Origin: an uncultured Lachnospiraceae bacterium
Lineage (GTDB): Bacteria; Bacillota; Clostridia; Lachnospirales; Lachnospiraceae
DNA: 64,000 nt
Reading direction: 5' to 3'
Assembly: GCA_947629865.1 (NCBI GenBank)
Contig: CANRFJ010000007.1
Coordinates: 60,566 to 124,565 of the forward strand
The notes under the pieces were generated by a model, which was not told the origin of the DNA, made no database searches, and was given only the letters and a program-made list of their open reading frames with translations. Position numbers and translations under genes: made by a program. Below, piece after piece: positions 25,990-34,672 of the stretch; the stretch's first letter is position 1, and every line of letters starts with the position of its first letter.

Positions 25990-26490
25990 GTGTTTGAGGT
26001 AGGGGACTATGTAGTACATGGTAACAGCGGTGTTTGTAAAGTGGAAGCGGTGCAGGTCATGGACGGAATTGGCGCAGATAAGAAGCGTATGTATTATACC
26101 CTTATTCCACTCTATACGTCCGGCAGCAAGTTGTTTGTTCCCACAGACAGTACCAAGGTTGTGACGCGCTCGGTGATGACGAAAAAGGAAGCCAGAAAGC
26201 TGTTAGAGGAATGGGATGAAATTGAGACTCTCTGGATAGAGAATGATAAAAAGCGGGAGGAGATTTATAAAGAAGCGCTCCGATCCTGCGATTCCCGTCA
26301 GTGGGTGAAGCTGATCAAGACTTCCTATCAGAGAAACCAGTCCCGCATGAAAAAGGGAAAAAAAGCCACTACCAGCGATGAGAGGTATCTCCATATGGCA
26401 GAGGAGAACCTGTTCGGCGAGCTGGCAATCCCGTTGCACATGACGCGGGGGGAGGCAGAGGATTACTTTATCGCACAGATTAAAAAATAA
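25990..26490 (+). CDS. CarD family transcription regulator
   Basis: A 166-aa protein with a GTG start at 25990 behind AAAGGAAGG. The N-terminal 60 residues are the CarD/CdnL/TRCF RNA-polymerase-interaction domain: FEVGDYVVHGNSGVCKVEAV, then YYTLIPLYTSGSKLFVP. The C-terminal part is a basic helical domain (RQWVKLIKTSYQRNQSRMKK) that contacts promoter DNA in the family. CarD proteins bind the beta subunit and stabilise open complexes, mostly at stable-RNA promoters. It is a single-gene unit, ending at the bidirectional terminator. Confidence 0.9.
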   Translation: MFEVGDYVVHGNSGVCKVEAVQVMDGIGADKKRMYYTLIPLYTSGSKLFVPTDSTKVVTRSVMTKKEARKLLEEWDEIETLWIENDKKREEIYKEALRSCDSRQWVKLIKTSYQRNQSRMKKGKKATTSDERYLHMAEENLFGELAIPLHMTRGEAEDYFIAQIKK

Positions 26491-26537
26491 AAAACGGCGG
26501 CCGAAAAACATTCTTGGTTTTCAGCCGCCGCTTTTTT
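26491..26537. terminator. Bidirectional terminator between CarD and ProS genes
   Basis: A/T-flanked stem: AAAACGGCGGC ... GAAAA on the left and TTTTC ... GCCGCCG on the right, followed by CTTTTTTG on the plus strand and preceded by a run of A (U-run for the minus strand). It serves both convergent genes. Confidence 0.85.
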
Positions 26538-26604
26538 GTCTTATTTTGAAAAATCGTTTCGCAGAGTTGATAGGCTCTCTTTTCCTGCCGCACGGGGCAG
26601 GGAG

Positions 26605-28335
26605 TCACGCCCCCTGTTCCGCCGATAATTTTTCTATCCATTCTTTCACGGCGGGGATTACATTTTCCAGACTGACTTTTTCCTGCATGGATTTATCTCT
26701 TGTCACCATCTCCACTACGGACTCCTTCAGGTTCCGCGGGCTGACGATGAGGCGGATCGGTACGCCGAGCAGGTCTGCGTCGGAGAACATGACGCCCGGA
26801 CGCGCTTTGCGGTCGTCGTATATGACTTCAATGTGCTGTCTTTGCAATTCCTCATACAGTTTGTCGGCACAGGCCTTTGCCTCCGCGTCGTCGGAGCGCA
26901 GGCAGCACAGATGTACCTGCCAGGGGGCGATGGAGATTGGCCAGACAGGGCCGTACTCGTCGTGATGCGCCTCGCAGACCGAGGCGGCCAGACGCCCTAC
27001 GCCGATGCCGTAGCAGCCCATAATCGGATAGTGGGAGTCGCCATCGGCGTCCAGATACTGCATATTCATAGTCTTTGTATATTTTGTACCCAGCTGGAAA
27101 ATATTTCCCACCTCGATGCCGCGGGAAATGGTAATGGTCTTTTTGCCGCACTTTGGACAGATGGCGCCCTCGGTGATCTTGGCTATGTCGATATATTCGG
27201 CTTCCGGCACATCGCGCTCCATGCACAGGCCGGTGTAGTGGTATTCCTCCTCGTTGGCCCCGCAGGAGAGATTGTTGGTTCCCTGGAGAGAGGCGTCATA
27301 GATTACGGTGTGCTTCCCGTTTACCGTGAGATTTACCGGGCCGATATAACCGGATTTTAATCCGCACTCCTCGGTGATCGTGGCCGGATGGATCTCCTCG
27401 CCCAGGTAGTTAGTCAGCTTGGTCTCATTTACCTCTAAGTCGCCCCGAATAAATATGACGACATAGGAATCGTCCTGATTGGTCTGGTAGATGACGGCCT
27501 TGCAGGATTTTTCCAGGGGGGATTTGAGAAAATCACAGATTTCCTCAATGGTATGGATATTCGGTGTGAGCACTTTGGTCAGAGGTTCGTCGTGGTCGTC
27601 TTTCTGGTTCTCGACGATGTGCGCGGCAGCCTCTAAGTTGGAGCGGTAATCGCATGAGTTGCAGATGGCGATGGAGTCCTCGCCCACCGGCGTCAGGAGC
27701 ATGTACTCGTGGGACAGGCTTCCGCCCATCATGCCAGAGTCGGATGTGACGGTTATTACTTCCGGAATACCCGCTCTGGCGAATATACGGTTGTAGGCGT
27801 CATAGCACACCTGGTAGTAGCGCTCCAGATCCTCCTGGGTTGTGTGGAAGGAGTAGGCGTCCTTCATGGTAAATTCCCGCACGCGGATAAGACCGGCCCG
27901 CGGCCGCGCCTCGTCACGGAATTTAGTCTGTATCTGATATATCATAAAGGGATAATTGTTATAGCTTCTTGCATAGTCCCGAACCAGTTGGACGGCGGCT
28001 TCCTCATGCGTCATGCCGAGCACCATTCTGGCCTTATTGCGGTCGGTGAACCGGAGAAGCTCGCTTCCCACGCTCTCATACCGGCCGGATTCGTCCCAGA
28101 GAGAAGCGGGGAGGACAACGGGGAAAAGTACCTCCTGGCCGCCGATGGCGTCCATTTCTTCACGGATAATGGCCTCGATCTTTCTGCAGATGCGCTTTAA
28201 CGGAGTGTACTGGGAATACAGCCCCTTGGCAACATCTTTCATGTAACCGCCGCGCATCATCAGCGTATGGCTCTCGATGACGCAGTCGGTGGGCTTTTCC
28301 TTAAACCGTTCTCCAACCAGTTTGTCAAGTTTCAT
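26605..28335 (-). CDS. proS: Prolyl-tRNA synthetase
   Basis: A 576-aa class II enzyme of the bacterial type. The N-terminal catalytic motifs (VLFPVVLPASLWDESGRYES, TKFRDEARPRAGLIRVREFT) are followed by an inserted YbaK-like editing domain at about 225-390 (KSCKAVIYQTNQDDSYVVIF), motif 3 (PIMGCYGIGVGRL) and the anticodon-binding domain (PWQVHLCCL). Length is usual. The start is behind AGGAGG. No T-box leader is visible upstream. It charges tRNA-Pro in the cytoplasm. Confidence 0.95.
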   Translation of the reverse strand: MKLDKLVGERFKEKPTDCVIESHTLMMRGGYMKDVAKGLYSQYTPLKRICRKIEAIIREEMDAIGGQEVLFPVVLPASLWDESGRYESVGSELLRFTDRNKARMVLGMTHEEAAVQLVRDYARSYNNYPFMIYQIQTKFRDEARPRAGLIRVREFTMKDAYSFHTTQEDLERYYQVCYDAYNRIFARAGIPEVITVTSDSGMMGGSLSHEYMLLTPVGEDSIAICNSCDYRSNLEAAAHIVENQKDDHDEPLTKVLTPNIHTIEEICDFLKSPLEKSCKAVIYQTNQDDSYVVIFIRGDLEVNETKLTNYLGEEIHPATITEECGLKSGYIGPVNLTVNGKHTVIYDASLQGTNNLSCGANEEEYHYTGLCMERDVPEAEYIDIAKITEGAICPKCGKKTITISRGIEVGNIFQLGTKYTKTMNMQYLDADGDSHYPIMGCYGIGVGRLAASVCEAHHDEYGPVWPISIAPWQVHLCCLRSDDAEAKACADKLYEELQRQHIEVIYDDRKARPGVMFSDADLLGVPIRLIVSPRNLKESVVEMVTRDKSMQEKVSLENVIPAVKEWIEKLSAEQGA

Positions 28336-28433
28336 AATGGCCTCCTATCTGTGATAACTTGTCTGTATATGGCAAAACATCACACTGTCTCAGTAAATTT
28401 ATCTCTTTCTAATAGTAATGGATTTATGGCAAC

Positions 28434-28462
28434 TTGTCAACCGGAGGCTGGAGTGTTATACT
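28434..28462 (+). promoter_or_regulatory. Promoter of the HAD phosphatase gene
   Basis: TTGTCA (28434-28439), 17-base spacer, TATACT (28457-28462), about 40 bases before the ATG at 28504. Confidence 0.7.
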
Positions 28463-28503
28463 GGGCAGAGAATGAGCACGGACGCTTCGGATTGGAGGTT
28501 TCT

Positions 28504-29169
28504 ATGAAATATCACGCGGTAATTTTTGATTTGGACGGCACGCTTTTGGACACGCTGGAGGATCTGACAGAAGCGGCTAATGCGGCGCTTGTGAAAAACG
28601 GTATGCCGGAGAGGACGATCGGGCAGGTGCGGGAGTTTGTGGGAAACGGAATTGCCAAACTGATTGAGCGCGCCGTTCCGGACGGCACGGACGAGTCGGC
28701 GGCTGCGCGCGTGCTGGCGGATTTCCGTATATATTATAAAGAACACTGTCGGGATAATACGGCGCCCTATGAGGGCGTGGTGGAGCTGTTAGGGCGGCTG
28801 CGCGGAGCGGGGCTGAAGCTGGCGGTCGTGTCGAACAAGGCGGAATTTGCGGTAAAGGAATTGGTGCCGGTCTATTTTGGCGATAGGATAACGGTGGCGC
28901 ACGGGGAAGACGAGGCGGCAGGCGTCCGGAAAAAACCGGCGCCGGACATGGTGGAGCTGGCGCTGTCAGAGTGCGGCTGTCCGCCGGAGAGGGCGGTTTA
29001 TGTGGGGGATTCCGATGTGGATATCGAGACGGCCGCCAATGCCGGCATGGACTGTATCAGTGTGACATGGGGTTTTCGGCGGCGGGAGTGGCTGCTGGCA
29101 CACGGCGCGGAAGTTTTGGCAGAGACGCCAGAGGAATTGTATAATAAAATTGTCGAAAAAAAACAGTAA
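28504..29169 (+). CDS. HAD hydrolase, phosphoglycolate phosphatase-like
   Basis: 221 aa from the ATG at 28504 behind TTGGAGG; the longer open frame upstream would start before the promoter. HAD subfamily IA: motif I VIFDLDGTLLDT, cap domain, motif II VVSNK, motif III Lys in RKKPAPDMVELAL, motif IV VYVGDSDVDIETAANAGM. The last block (GDSDVDIETAANAGMDCISV) is close to Gph-type phosphatases, which remove phosphate from 2-phosphoglycolate, but this family has variable substrates. Confidence 0.9.
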   Translation: MKYHAVIFDLDGTLLDTLEDLTEAANAALVKNGMPERTIGQVREFVGNGIAKLIERAVPDGTDESAAARVLADFRIYYKEHCRDNTAPYEGVVELLGRLRGAGLKLAVVSNKAEFAVKELVPVYFGDRITVAHGEDEAAGVRKKPAPDMVELALSECGCPPERAVYVGDSDVDIETAANAGMDCISVTWGFRRREWLLAHGAEVLAETPEELYNKIVEKKQ

Positions 29170-29253
29170 TATTTTTGGCGGAACTGGTCACACTAGCATT
29201 GTAAATATACCGGCGGGAAACCGTAAGAGCGGTGGAAAGTGAGGAAAAATGCG

Positions 29254-29493
29254 ATGAAGAAACTGGCAGTGGCAGTTCTGGGTATGTGCATGGCGGCGAT
29301 GCTGACGGGCTGTGGTGATAAGAACAACAGCGCGACGGACTCCTCCATGGCGACAGAGCGTCCGGCGTCTGACAACAACGACCTCTCCGAAGATGTGCAG
29401 AAGGGCGTCGATGATGCAGCAGACGGAATTAACAATGCAGTCGATGATGTAGATGATGCCGTGGACGATATGACGAACGATGCCGATCGGTGA
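29254..29493 (+). CDS. Small acidic lipoprotein
   Basis: 79 aa from the ATG at 29254 (the upstream GTG at 29239 overlaps the ribosome site GTGAGGAAAA). A signal peptide MKKLAVAVLGMCMAAMLTGC ends with an LTGC lipobox, so the mature protein is lipid-anchored outside the membrane at its Cys. The mature part is short, disordered and very acidic, with repeated VDDAxDGINNAVDD-type units. Function unknown. It follows the HAD gene by about 85 bases without a clear terminator. Confidence 0.8.
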   Translation: MKKLAVAVLGMCMAAMLTGCGDKNNSATDSSMATERPASDNNDLSEDVQKGVDDAADGINNAVDDVDDAVDDMTNDADR

Positions 29494-29506
29494 TGCGGCC
29501 GGAAGC

Positions 29507-30400
29507 TTATGACTGCTGCCTGCGGCTCCCGCTGTGGGTGGCGGCCCGGCCGAGCTCCTGTCCCTGCAGCAGCCTGGTCTCGTATCCCTTCTCTGTGTTC
29601 CGGAGAAGATCCGGACGGGGCTCTACGGCGTCTTTTTCTGTGAGAAGGATAATCGTGGATCCGCCGTACTCAAAGAAGCCTTTTTCCTCTCCGCGTCTGA
29701 CGGAGACGCTCTCTCGGTGATTGCAGATTTTTCCCACCATCAGAGCTCCCACCTCCATCTGGAGGACGTCGCCGAATTCATCGGTGTGAAGTACAGTATA
29801 TTCTCTGGCATTTTCCTTGTATATTGGCAGATAGTCATTGGCCACCGGATTTACCGTGTGGTAGGTTCCCTTGATATGATAGTTCTTTGACTGGCGGCCG
29901 GAGGCGGCATATATATAGCGGTGGTAGTCGTCTACGGTCAGTCTGAGGATATAGATATATCCGTCCTGAAACCGCCTGGCAAGGCTGGGACTGCGGAGCA
30001 GGGAGCGGAGGGTGTACTCTGTGTGCTTCACGGAGAATATGCTGCCGTCCCGTACCGGATAGATGAGAGCCCTGCAGTCACAGGGACTTATGAGAGTGTC
30101 GGAGCCTCCTGCCAGAGGGCGCAGTCCCGGTCGGAGCTTTCGCGTAAAAAAGTCGTTGAAGGACGTGTAGGCGCGCTTTTCATAATCGCTCATATCGATT
30201 GCATTTTTTCGTAAAAAGAATGGAATCAGTCGGGTGGAGAGACGGGTGGACAGAAGCTTGCCCGTCCATCTGGAAAACCCCGGCCCCACCAGGGGCTTTA
30301 GCAGAAACTGTCCCAGAGGGTTCGTGTAGAGAAATTCCAAAAGGCGATCCTGGTCTGTGGTGTTTTTGATGATTTTTCCCTCTAAATCAATATAATCCAT
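29507..30400 (-). CDS. psd: Phosphatidylserine decarboxylase
   Basis: A 297-aa decarboxylase. Motifs: SFNDFFTRKLRPGLRP near residue 85, the conserved DYHRYIYAASG around 150-165, and the self-cleavage site GGST near residue 245, where the Ser becomes the pyruvoyl group. The enzyme turns phosphatidylserine into phosphatidylethanolamine at the membrane. The last gene of a lipid operon after PssA (gap about 15 bp). The C-terminal tail (RAATHSGSRRQQS) is basic and unconserved. Confidence 0.92.
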   Translation of the reverse strand: MDYIDLEGKIIKNTTDQDRLLEFLYTNPLGQFLLKPLVGPGFSRWTGKLLSTRLSTRLIPFFLRKNAIDMSDYEKRAYTSFNDFFTRKLRPGLRPLAGGSDTLISPCDCRALIYPVRDGSIFSVKHTEYTLRSLLRSPSLARRFQDGYIYILRLTVDDYHRYIYAASGRQSKNYHIKGTYHTVNPVANDYLPIYKENAREYTVLHTDEFGDVLQMEVGALMVGKICNHRESVSVRRGEEKGFFEYGGSTIILLTEKDAVEPRPDLLRNTEKGYETRLLQGQELGRAATHSGSRRQQS

Positions 30401-30415
30401 GCGTTTCTGACCTCT

Positions 30416-31039
30416 CTAAAATATATTTAATACCCGAAGCATGACGATGGCGACAAAGACCATCATCACGATGATGGCGCCGTTGCCCGGTTTTTTGATG
30501 CGAAAATCCAGTATGTACAAGAAGGCGACGATCAGGAGCATCAGCGCCAGTATGATTGTGAAGGTTGCCTGCGGCACCAGCGGATGGAACAGATAGATAA
30601 TGGGGAAGATAATGGTGATGGTAGTGATGGGAAGTCCCCGATAATATTTGCGTTCCTCTTTGGGCGGATCCGTGTGCTTTAACTCCTCCAGCATATTGAA
30701 GTAGGCAAGCCGGATAACGCCGCAGAGGACAAAAATAATCTCGATGGCTATGCCCCAGGCCCGCTGTAATCCCATGTGATAGGCGATCACCGCCGGTGTT
30801 ACGCCGAAGCATACCATGTCGCAGAGAGAATCGATCTGCACTCCGAATATTTCCATTTCTCTGGTGCGGTTTTTCATGGCTCTGGCAATTTTCCCGTCAA
30901 ACGTATCGCAGGCCCCTGCCAGTGCGAGGCAGAGAATGGCATATTCAAAATAACCGTTGCAGGCCAGCGCCATGCCGATGACGGACAGGGCGACGCCGAT
31001 GTATGTCACAATTACGGAATAGTTATAAAATCCAATCAT
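30416..31039 (-). CDS. pssA: CDP-diacylglycerol-serine O-phosphatidyltransferase
   Basis: A 207-aa membrane protein with about six helices. The CDP-alcohol phosphatidyltransferase signature D-G-x2-A-R-x8-G-x3-D-x3-D is complete: FDGKIARAMKNR, then FGVQIDSLCD. It joins CDP-diacylglycerol and L-serine to form phosphatidylserine, the substrate of Psd encoded immediately downstream. Confidence 0.92.
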   Translation of the reverse strand: MIGFYNYSVIVTYIGVALSVIGMALACNGYFEYAILCLALAGACDTFDGKIARAMKNRTREMEIFGVQIDSLCDMVCFGVTPAVIAYHMGLQRAWGIAIEIIFVLCGVIRLAYFNMLEELKHTDPPKEERKYYRGLPITTITIIFPIIYLFHPLVPQATFTIILALMLLIVAFLYILDFRIKKPGNGAIIVMMVFVAIVMLRVLNIF

Positions 31040-31042
31040 AAT

Positions 31043-32098
31043 TTACCTCTTTCCTTTTTCTTTCTGAATTTTTCCTTTATCTTTTACTGTGAGGTGGGTA
31101 ATAAAGGAGACAATACCGCTCACAATGATAAGTACATAGTAACTGAAGCCCCGGCTTACTAAGAGGGAAGCGGTAGCGGCGGTCATGCCTCCGAAAATAG
31201 GTGCAAAAATGCGCAGGTACAGTCCCTCGCTGATCCCCATGCCGCCCGGAAGCGGCAGCATATCCACAGAAATGGAGATGATGGACTGGAGAACGGTGAT
31301 CGTGACGGCGCTCTCCGCATGAAGTCCGAAACTGCGGTATACGACATAGGTAATAAAAAACAGGAAGAAGCGCTGGATAAATGAGATTACCGTGGTGTTA
31401 AAAATCGCCAGTTTGTTGTTTTTCAGGAAAACAGAGGCCTCCCTGTATATGTCCATGGAATTTTCCAGCCGCTCGGTGCGGTGGTTTTTTTCCTTCATAA
31501 GGTGCAGCTTCTTCAGCAGGCCAAAGCCCTTTGTGATGAGAAATTTGGCCGTGCCGGGAAGAAAGACTAAGAGGCTCATGAAGGAGACGCAGAAGACGTT
31601 CAGCGCGATTCCGAGGTAGAGGAAAAACTGAACCTCTGCGGTGAGCGACTGCACCAGTCCCTGGCCGAATAAAACAACTGCCAGTCCGACAAAAACCAGG
31701 ACAAATTTATATTCAATCGTCACCAGCATCAATATGATGGTGGCGGTGGGAATATCAATATTCTGTTTTTTCATATAATAGATCTGCATGGGCTGACCGC
31801 CGGTGGCAGATGGTGTGATACAGCTGTAGAAAAACCCGACAAAGGAGTATCGGATGCAGTTTAACAGCGGTACCCGAATCTGTACGGTCGAGAGCAGATA
31901 TTTAATAATCACCGATTCGCTGCACACGTACAACAGAACCAGAACCAGTCCGATCACGAGAAAGACCGGCGGGATTCCGGCGAGGGTATCTAAGATGATC
32001 CCCAAATCCTGATCCTTGAAAATGGCCCATACGGTAACGGCTAACAGGGCGGCGAGAAACAGGGCGTTGAATATATTTTTTCTGACTTTACTGCTCAC
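31043..32098 (-). CDS. Lysylphosphatidylglycerol synthetase/flippase-like membrane protein (YbhN/MprF N-terminal family)
   Basis: A 351-aa protein with about eight membrane helices, including FYSCITPSATGGQPMQIYYM and DMLPLPGGMGISEGLYLRIF, the two conserved loops of the MprF N-terminal/AglD (UPF0104) family. It lacks the cytosolic aminoacyltransferase part of MprF, so a flippase or lipid transport role is more likely than lysinylation. It overlaps the PAP2 gene by 11 bases and is followed by pssA and psd, so a phospholipid-related role fits. Confidence 0.85.
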   Translation of the reverse strand: MSSKVRKNIFNALFLAALLAVTVWAIFKDQDLGIILDTLAGIPPVFLVIGLVLVLLYVCSESVIIKYLLSTVQIRVPLLNCIRYSFVGFFYSCITPSATGGQPMQIYYMKKQNIDIPTATIILMLVTIEYKFVLVFVGLAVVLFGQGLVQSLTAEVQFFLYLGIALNVFCVSFMSLLVFLPGTAKFLITKGFGLLKKLHLMKEKNHRTERLENSMDIYREASVFLKNNKLAIFNTTVISFIQRFFLFFITYVVYRSFGLHAESAVTITVLQSIISISVDMLPLPGGMGISEGLYLRIFAPIFGGMTAATASLLVSRGFSYYVLIIVSGIVSFITHLTVKDKGKIQKEKGKR

Positions 32099-32813
32099 AG
32101 GATTCTCCTTTTGACATAAATAATTTGTTGTTCAGCCAGTCAAAAAAGCGTTGCACCACGGCATAGGCGCGGATCCTTCTGTTCAGCGCAAACAGGAGCT
32201 CCGCCAGCACAAGACCGGCAATGGCGTCTGCTATATAATGCTGCTTCGTAAATTGTGTGGAAGCAACGACGGCCAGGGCAAAGAGACAGGAAAAAATCCT
32301 GTACCACGGAGGGATCTTCTTCTCGCCCCGTATTCCGATATAGCACAGCCAGCTGACCAGGCAGTGGATGGAGGGAAACAGATTTGTGGGCTGGTCGATT
32401 CCGTATAAAAAGCGGAGCATATTGTCGCTGAAACTGTTTCCTACAACCTCCGGCCGGATATTCGTGGTGGGCATCGCAATAAAAAATATGGCGCATACCA
32501 GCCGCGACATCATATCCGTGGCAACAAAGCGGTAAAATTTTTTCGGATCGTCCCGATGGATGCGCCCCACCAGAATGTAGTTGGCAATCCAGAAAAGATA
32601 GCAGCCAAAGTACACATACATCCACTGGGGAACCAGGGGAACTCTGGAATCAAAAGCGGTTGTAAGATCATAGTGTATCCAGTCCGCGCATAAAATCATA
32701 GTGCCACTGTATACAATCATATTCAGGGCAAAACAGGAGAGCAGGGGCAGGATGCAGTAGAGTGGAACAACCGGATCAATATATTTTTTTAACCATTGAC
32801 ACATAGTTTCCAA
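32088..32813 (-). CDS. PAP2-type membrane phosphatase
   Basis: A 241-aa protein with about six membrane helices and PAP2 motifs: LFPSIHCLVSW (motif 2, P-S-x-H) near 145 and FTKQHYIADAIAGL (motif 3) near 195. The first motif is degenerate. These enzymes remove phosphate from lipid phosphates or pyrophosphates at the outer face of the membrane. It is the first gene of the operon with the flippase-like protein, PssA and Psd. Confidence 0.85.
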   Translation of the reverse strand: METMCQWLKKYIDPVVPLYCILPLLSCFALNMIVYSGTMILCADWIHYDLTTAFDSRVPLVPQWMYVYFGCYLFWIANYILVGRIHRDDPKKFYRFVATDMMSRLVCAIFFIAMPTTNIRPEVVGNSFSDNMLRFLYGIDQPTNLFPSIHCLVSWLCYIGIRGEKKIPPWYRIFSCLFALAVVASTQFTKQHYIADAIAGLVLAELLFALNRRIRAYAVVQRFFDWLNNKLFMSKGESCEQ

Positions 32814-33165
32814 TCCTCTTTAAATATATGCCTGTTTCGGATGCGCCCGCGCATCGGAGCAGATACGGAGGGGCGGCGTCCAGTATATGCTACTAGTTTA
32901 CAATATTTTTGCCTGATTTGCAACTTATGATTGTTTTGACATGGGCTTTATGATAAAATGGCAATGGTCGGAAACGGCAGACTGAGGATTTGAAGAATGA
33001 GGACGGTGTGAAAAACAGGCCGGACAGTCTGTTTTTTACACGGCTGTTTGTGCCGGAGCGTCACAAACAGCTCTGATGGCAGATGAGAAGCCGCCTTTGC
33101 AAACTGTATTTGCGGTTTTTTCTCATTGCCCCGTCGCATAAACGCTTCGGAATGGAGATATTAAC
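32814..33165. promoter_or_regulatory. Structured leader of uppP and divergent intergenic region
   Basis: The 350-bp gap between the PAP2 gene and uppP has no gene. On the plus strand it holds three hairpins: GTGTGAAAAACAG (33006-33018) with CTGTTTTTTACAC (33029-33041); GCTGTTTGTG (33043-33052) with CACAAACAGC (33062-33071); and a long one between GGCAGATGAGAAGCCGC (33078-33094) and GCGGTTTTTTCTCATTGCC (33112-33130). The first two arms can also pair with each other, which allows switching. The third ends in a T-run inside the arm. The last 25 bases before the ribosome site are shared with the leader at 59000. Confidence 0.6.
33133..33157 (+). repeat. 25-nt leader motif, copy 1
   Basis: From GTCGCATAAACG to AATGGAG, matching 59000-59024 at 24 of 25 bases. 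The final GGAG is the ribosome site of uppP and can pair with CTTC just before it, a CTTC-ggaat-GGAG hairpin. In copy 2 the arm is CTCC, which keeps the pairing. Confidence 0.7.
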
Positions 33166-34014
33166 ATGGGAATTTTTGATATTTTGGTAGCAGTGGTTCT
33201 GGGAATTGTAGAGGGAATCACCGAATGGCTGCCCATCAGCAGTACCGGACACATGATTCTGGTAAATCAGTTTATGACATTTTCGGATGAGAACTTCCAG
33301 GAGATGTTTCTGGTTGTAGTGCAGCTGGGAGCGATTCTGGCGGTGGTGCTCCTGTTCTGGAACCGGATATGGCCGTTCAATTTCAAGTGCAGGAGCAACG
33401 GAAAGCCCTTTGTCAACATGGACATTATGCAGTTGTGGTTTAAGATTCTGGTATCCTGTCTGCCGGCGGCCATTGTGGGAATATTATTCGACGATATTAT
33501 TGACGAGATGTTCTATAATGCCATTGTGGTGGCGGGCGCCCTGATTATCTACGGTGTTTTGTTTATTGTGATTGAAAACTGGAACAGGGGCCGCAGGCCG
33601 GTTATCACCAATGTGGCGGAGATCGGTTACAATACGGCGATTATCATTGGTATCTTCCAGCTCCTGGCAGCGATCGTTCCGGGAACTTCCCGCTCCGGAG
33701 CCACGATACTCGGCGCCCTGCTGATTGGCGTCGGCCGCGGCGCTGCGGCCGAGTACACGTTTTATCTGGCGATTCCGGTCATGTTCGGGGCCAGTCTTTT
33801 GAAGATTGTAAAGAGCGGTATGAACTTTGGCGTCATGGGCTATGTCACCCTGTTGACAGGTATGTTTGTGGCCTTTATGGTATCGCTGTTTGCGATTAAG
33901 TTTCTTTTGTCCTATATCCGTAAACATGATTTCAAGGCGTTTGGCTATTACCGGATTGCCCTGGGCGTGGTGGTGCTTTTGTATTTCTGTATCTCCGGCG
34001 CCGCCGTATTATAA
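33166..34014 (+). CDS. uppP: Undecaprenyl-diphosphatase
   Basis: A 282-aa BacA-type membrane enzyme: EGITEWLPISSTGHMIL (residues 15-31) and PGTSRSGATILGALLIG (about 170-186) are the two catalytic signatures. About eight membrane helices. It recycles undecaprenyl pyrophosphate for cell wall synthesis and gives resistance to bacitracin. It has an unusually long, structured leader and ends 2 bases from the convergent amidase gene. Confidence 0.95.
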   Translation: MGIFDILVAVVLGIVEGITEWLPISSTGHMILVNQFMTFSDENFQEMFLVVVQLGAILAVVLLFWNRIWPFNFKCRSNGKPFVNMDIMQLWFKILVSCLPAAIVGILFDDIIDEMFYNAIVVAGALIIYGVLFIVIENWNRGRRPVITNVAEIGYNTAIIIGIFQLLAAIVPGTSRSGATILGALLIGVGRGAAAEYTFYLAIPVMFGASLLKIVKSGMNFGVMGYVTLLTGMFVAFMVSLFAIKFLLSYIRKHDFKAFGYYRIALGVVVLLYFCISGAAVL

Positions 34015-34015
34015 T

Positions 34016-34588
34016 TCAGAGCTGCGGGTATCCCAGATAGTTCAGGAGACCTACATAGATCGCATAGGCGAACTGGTACTGCTCGCTTGCCAGAAGAAGG
34101 GAATCCTCGTAATTGGTGATGTAGGCCAGTTCGATGAGGACGGCGGGCATACTGGTTCGCCGCAGTACATAGAGGGACGGTCGGACGAAGACGCCGTTGT
34201 TTTTGGTTCCCAGACGGCGGACGATTTCCGCCACAATATCCTCCCCCAGATAGTAGGCGGGAGAATTGTCCCGATAGACATAGGCTTCCGTTCCGTTGAT
34301 AGCCGGATTTGTATTGGCATTGACGTGGATACTGAGGAAATAGTCGGCGCCCCAGACGGCGGCCATATCCACCCGCTCGCGGAGGCTGGAGGCATTGTCG
34401 TAGCCGAGGATTTCCTCCGGATTTTTTCGTGAGGTGATGGCTTCAAAGCGGGGATCGGCATTGAGAATGTCGGACAGGTAGGCTCCTACCAGATAGGTGA
34501 TGTCCTGTTCTCTGAGACCGAAGCCCTCTGCTCCCGCGTTGTAGCCGTAGGGATTGTGTCCCTGATCGATGAAAATGCGGATTGGCAT
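34016..34588 (-). CDS. N-acetylmuramoyl-L-alanine amidase (amidase_3)
   Basis: A 190-aa zinc amidase: IFIDQGHNP (first His ligand), a Glu in the GLREQDI block, YFLSIHVNAN (second His) and VLIELAYITNYED (catalytic Glu). It has no signal peptide or wall-binding domain, so it is either a cytosolic/spore-related enzyme or leaves the cell by another route; such bare amidases are common in sporulating Clostridia. It is convergent with uppP. Confidence 0.88.
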   Translation of the reverse strand: MPIRIFIDQGHNPYGYNAGAEGFGLREQDITYLVGAYLSDILNADPRFEAITSRKNPEEILGYDNASSLRERVDMAAVWGADYFLSIHVNANTNPAINGTEAYVYRDNSPAYYLGEDIVAEIVRRLGTKNNGVFVRPSLYVLRRTSMPAVLIELAYITNYEDSLLLASEQYQFAYAIYVGLLNYLGYPQL

Positions 34589-34672
34589 AGAGGTTCTCTT
34601 TTCCTTGGAGATTTAGTTCCATCATATGAGGGCGGGGAAAAATGGTGCATATGTAATGCGTGAGGAGGACGT

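Noticed and set aside
28336..28503. T-box leader before proS
   Set aside because: The T-box sequence TGGNACCGCG and a terminator are absent on the minus strand.
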